A stretch of DNA of 41,166 nucleotides from the NCBI GenBank assembly GCA_002081555.1, contig KV921228.1, positions 1-41,166 of the forward strand, in the 5' to 3' direction. The notes beneath the pieces are model-generated. The model saw only the letters and a list, made by a program, of their open reading frames with translations, made no database searches and was not told where the DNA came from. Of this stretch, positions 40,554 to 41,166 are shown in pieces (position 1 is the first letter of the stretch; the number at the start of each line of letters is the position of its first letter). A program made the position numbers and the translations under genes. The DNA comes from Protostelium mycophagum. Taxonomy: Eukaryota > Evosea > Variosea > Protosteliida > Protosteliaceae.

Positions 40554-41166
40554 TAAAATTCGGTCCCCAGATCATGATGTTTGAATTGCCCATGACTTCT
40601 CATTGCCGAAGGCAAATTTTACGCTGATAAAGTTTCTGCCAAAACCGATGACAAATCCCACATCAGCCGACATCCAGCATTAAACGATGAATCACCGTAC
40701 ATCTTTGTGAACAGCGGTGCATCCGGTGTCGGCGCATTTACCTATCAACTCTCCCTTCAAATACACTTGCCCAACAGCATCGGCATCACCCTGTCTCCCG
40801 GGAAGGATTTGGAGAGTGGTCCGTTGTAGACCGGAAGCTTTTTTTGCGAAGGGATTTGAAACGTGTTTTCTCCAGGCTGGAAGCACCCGCTTTCTTACCG
40901 TTCAATTCAGCTAGACCAGTCTTCTTAGGCCAAGTCAGATCAGTTCAGTTTCTTTAGTCACACCCATCGTCCCAGCTTTCGAATCACGAATGGTATTGTC
41001 TGGTTGTAGAATGAATAATATGTGTGAGAATGAGGACAGGAACATATCGCACAGAGAACAAGAATATTTCGCTCAATAAGACAGATGTTCTGGATGCACC
41101 GGTTGCAACAACTCTCAAAGGATAAATTCTGTTGCCATATTCTGCTCTCAAAAACCAAAGAGGGGC
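40554..41166. other. Right end of window; possible minus-strand exons
   Basis: On the minus strand two segments look coding: one at about 40692-40850 (GDADAVGQVYLKGELIGKC) and one ending at about 40581 (DVGFVIGFGRNFISVKFAFG, stop TGA). They could belong to one gene whose 5' end is beyond or near the window edge, but no GT-AG pair joins them in frame, so neither is called as a CDS. Confidence 0.3.

Noticed and set aside
1-41166. Bacterial contamination or a horizontally acquired gene cluster
   Set aside because: Nearly all genes, including the bacterial-looking amidohydrolase and monooxygenase, are broken by many typical introns and carry eukaryotic poly(A) signals.

Overview
The window is nuclear DNA of a unicellular eukaryote. 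Almost every gene is cut by many very short GT-AG introns (mostly 35-60 nt, one probably GC-AG), intergenic gaps are small, AATAAA signals lie at or just after the stop codons, and three tRNA genes are present. A receptor tyrosine kinase with HRDLAARN and a catalytically complete kinase domain points to a lineage rich in tyrosine kinases: a unicellular holozoan, or an amoebozoan of the Acanthamoeba/protosteloid kind. I cannot choose between these from the sequence alone. I recognised no virus, LTR element or transposon.

Layout, left to right. 1-3.2 kb: 3' end of mitochondrial GatA (+), a decayed subtilisin-like protease (-), inositol monophosphatase (+). 3.9-9.5 kb: a GPI-anchored S28 serine protease (+) and a receptor tyrosine kinase (+), both with Ser/Thr-rich stalks. 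9.8-13.8 kb: a p62/NBR1-like protein (+), tRNA-Ser(AGA) (-), Apn2-type AP endonuclease (+). 13.9-19.3 kb: purple acid phosphatase in 14 exons (-), an FAD monooxygenase with a C-terminal membrane segment (+), a small secreted protein (+). 19.6-26.7 kb: a Ser/Thr kinase (+), a large Cys-containing secreted protein (-), an Alba-domain protein (-), an MRNIP-like protein (+). 27.4-31.4 kb: a four-CBS-domain protein (-) and poorly supported small genes. 31.7-33.9 kb: NDUFAF1/CIA30 (-) and a secreted Cys-rich protein (-). 34.5-39.8 kb: an 895-residue membrane-anchored protein with two fused amidohydrolase domains in 21 exons, with a tRNA-Pro(AGG) gene in each of two introns. 40.2 kb: a small zinc-finger protein.

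The genes are mostly unrelated housekeeping, surface and secreted functions; I see no operon-like pathway and no defence or biosynthetic cluster. Intron models were built by hand, requiring GT/GC-AG ends and an unbroken reading frame; cases where the frame does not close are stated.

The strongest unexplained signal is not a gene. The octamer TCTACAAC (reverse complement GTTGTAGA) occurs about 40 times on both strands, where about one or two are expected by chance, in exons, introns, 3' splice sites and spacers alike. The CRE-like palindrome TGACGTCA is also strongly enriched (13 by eye, under one expected).
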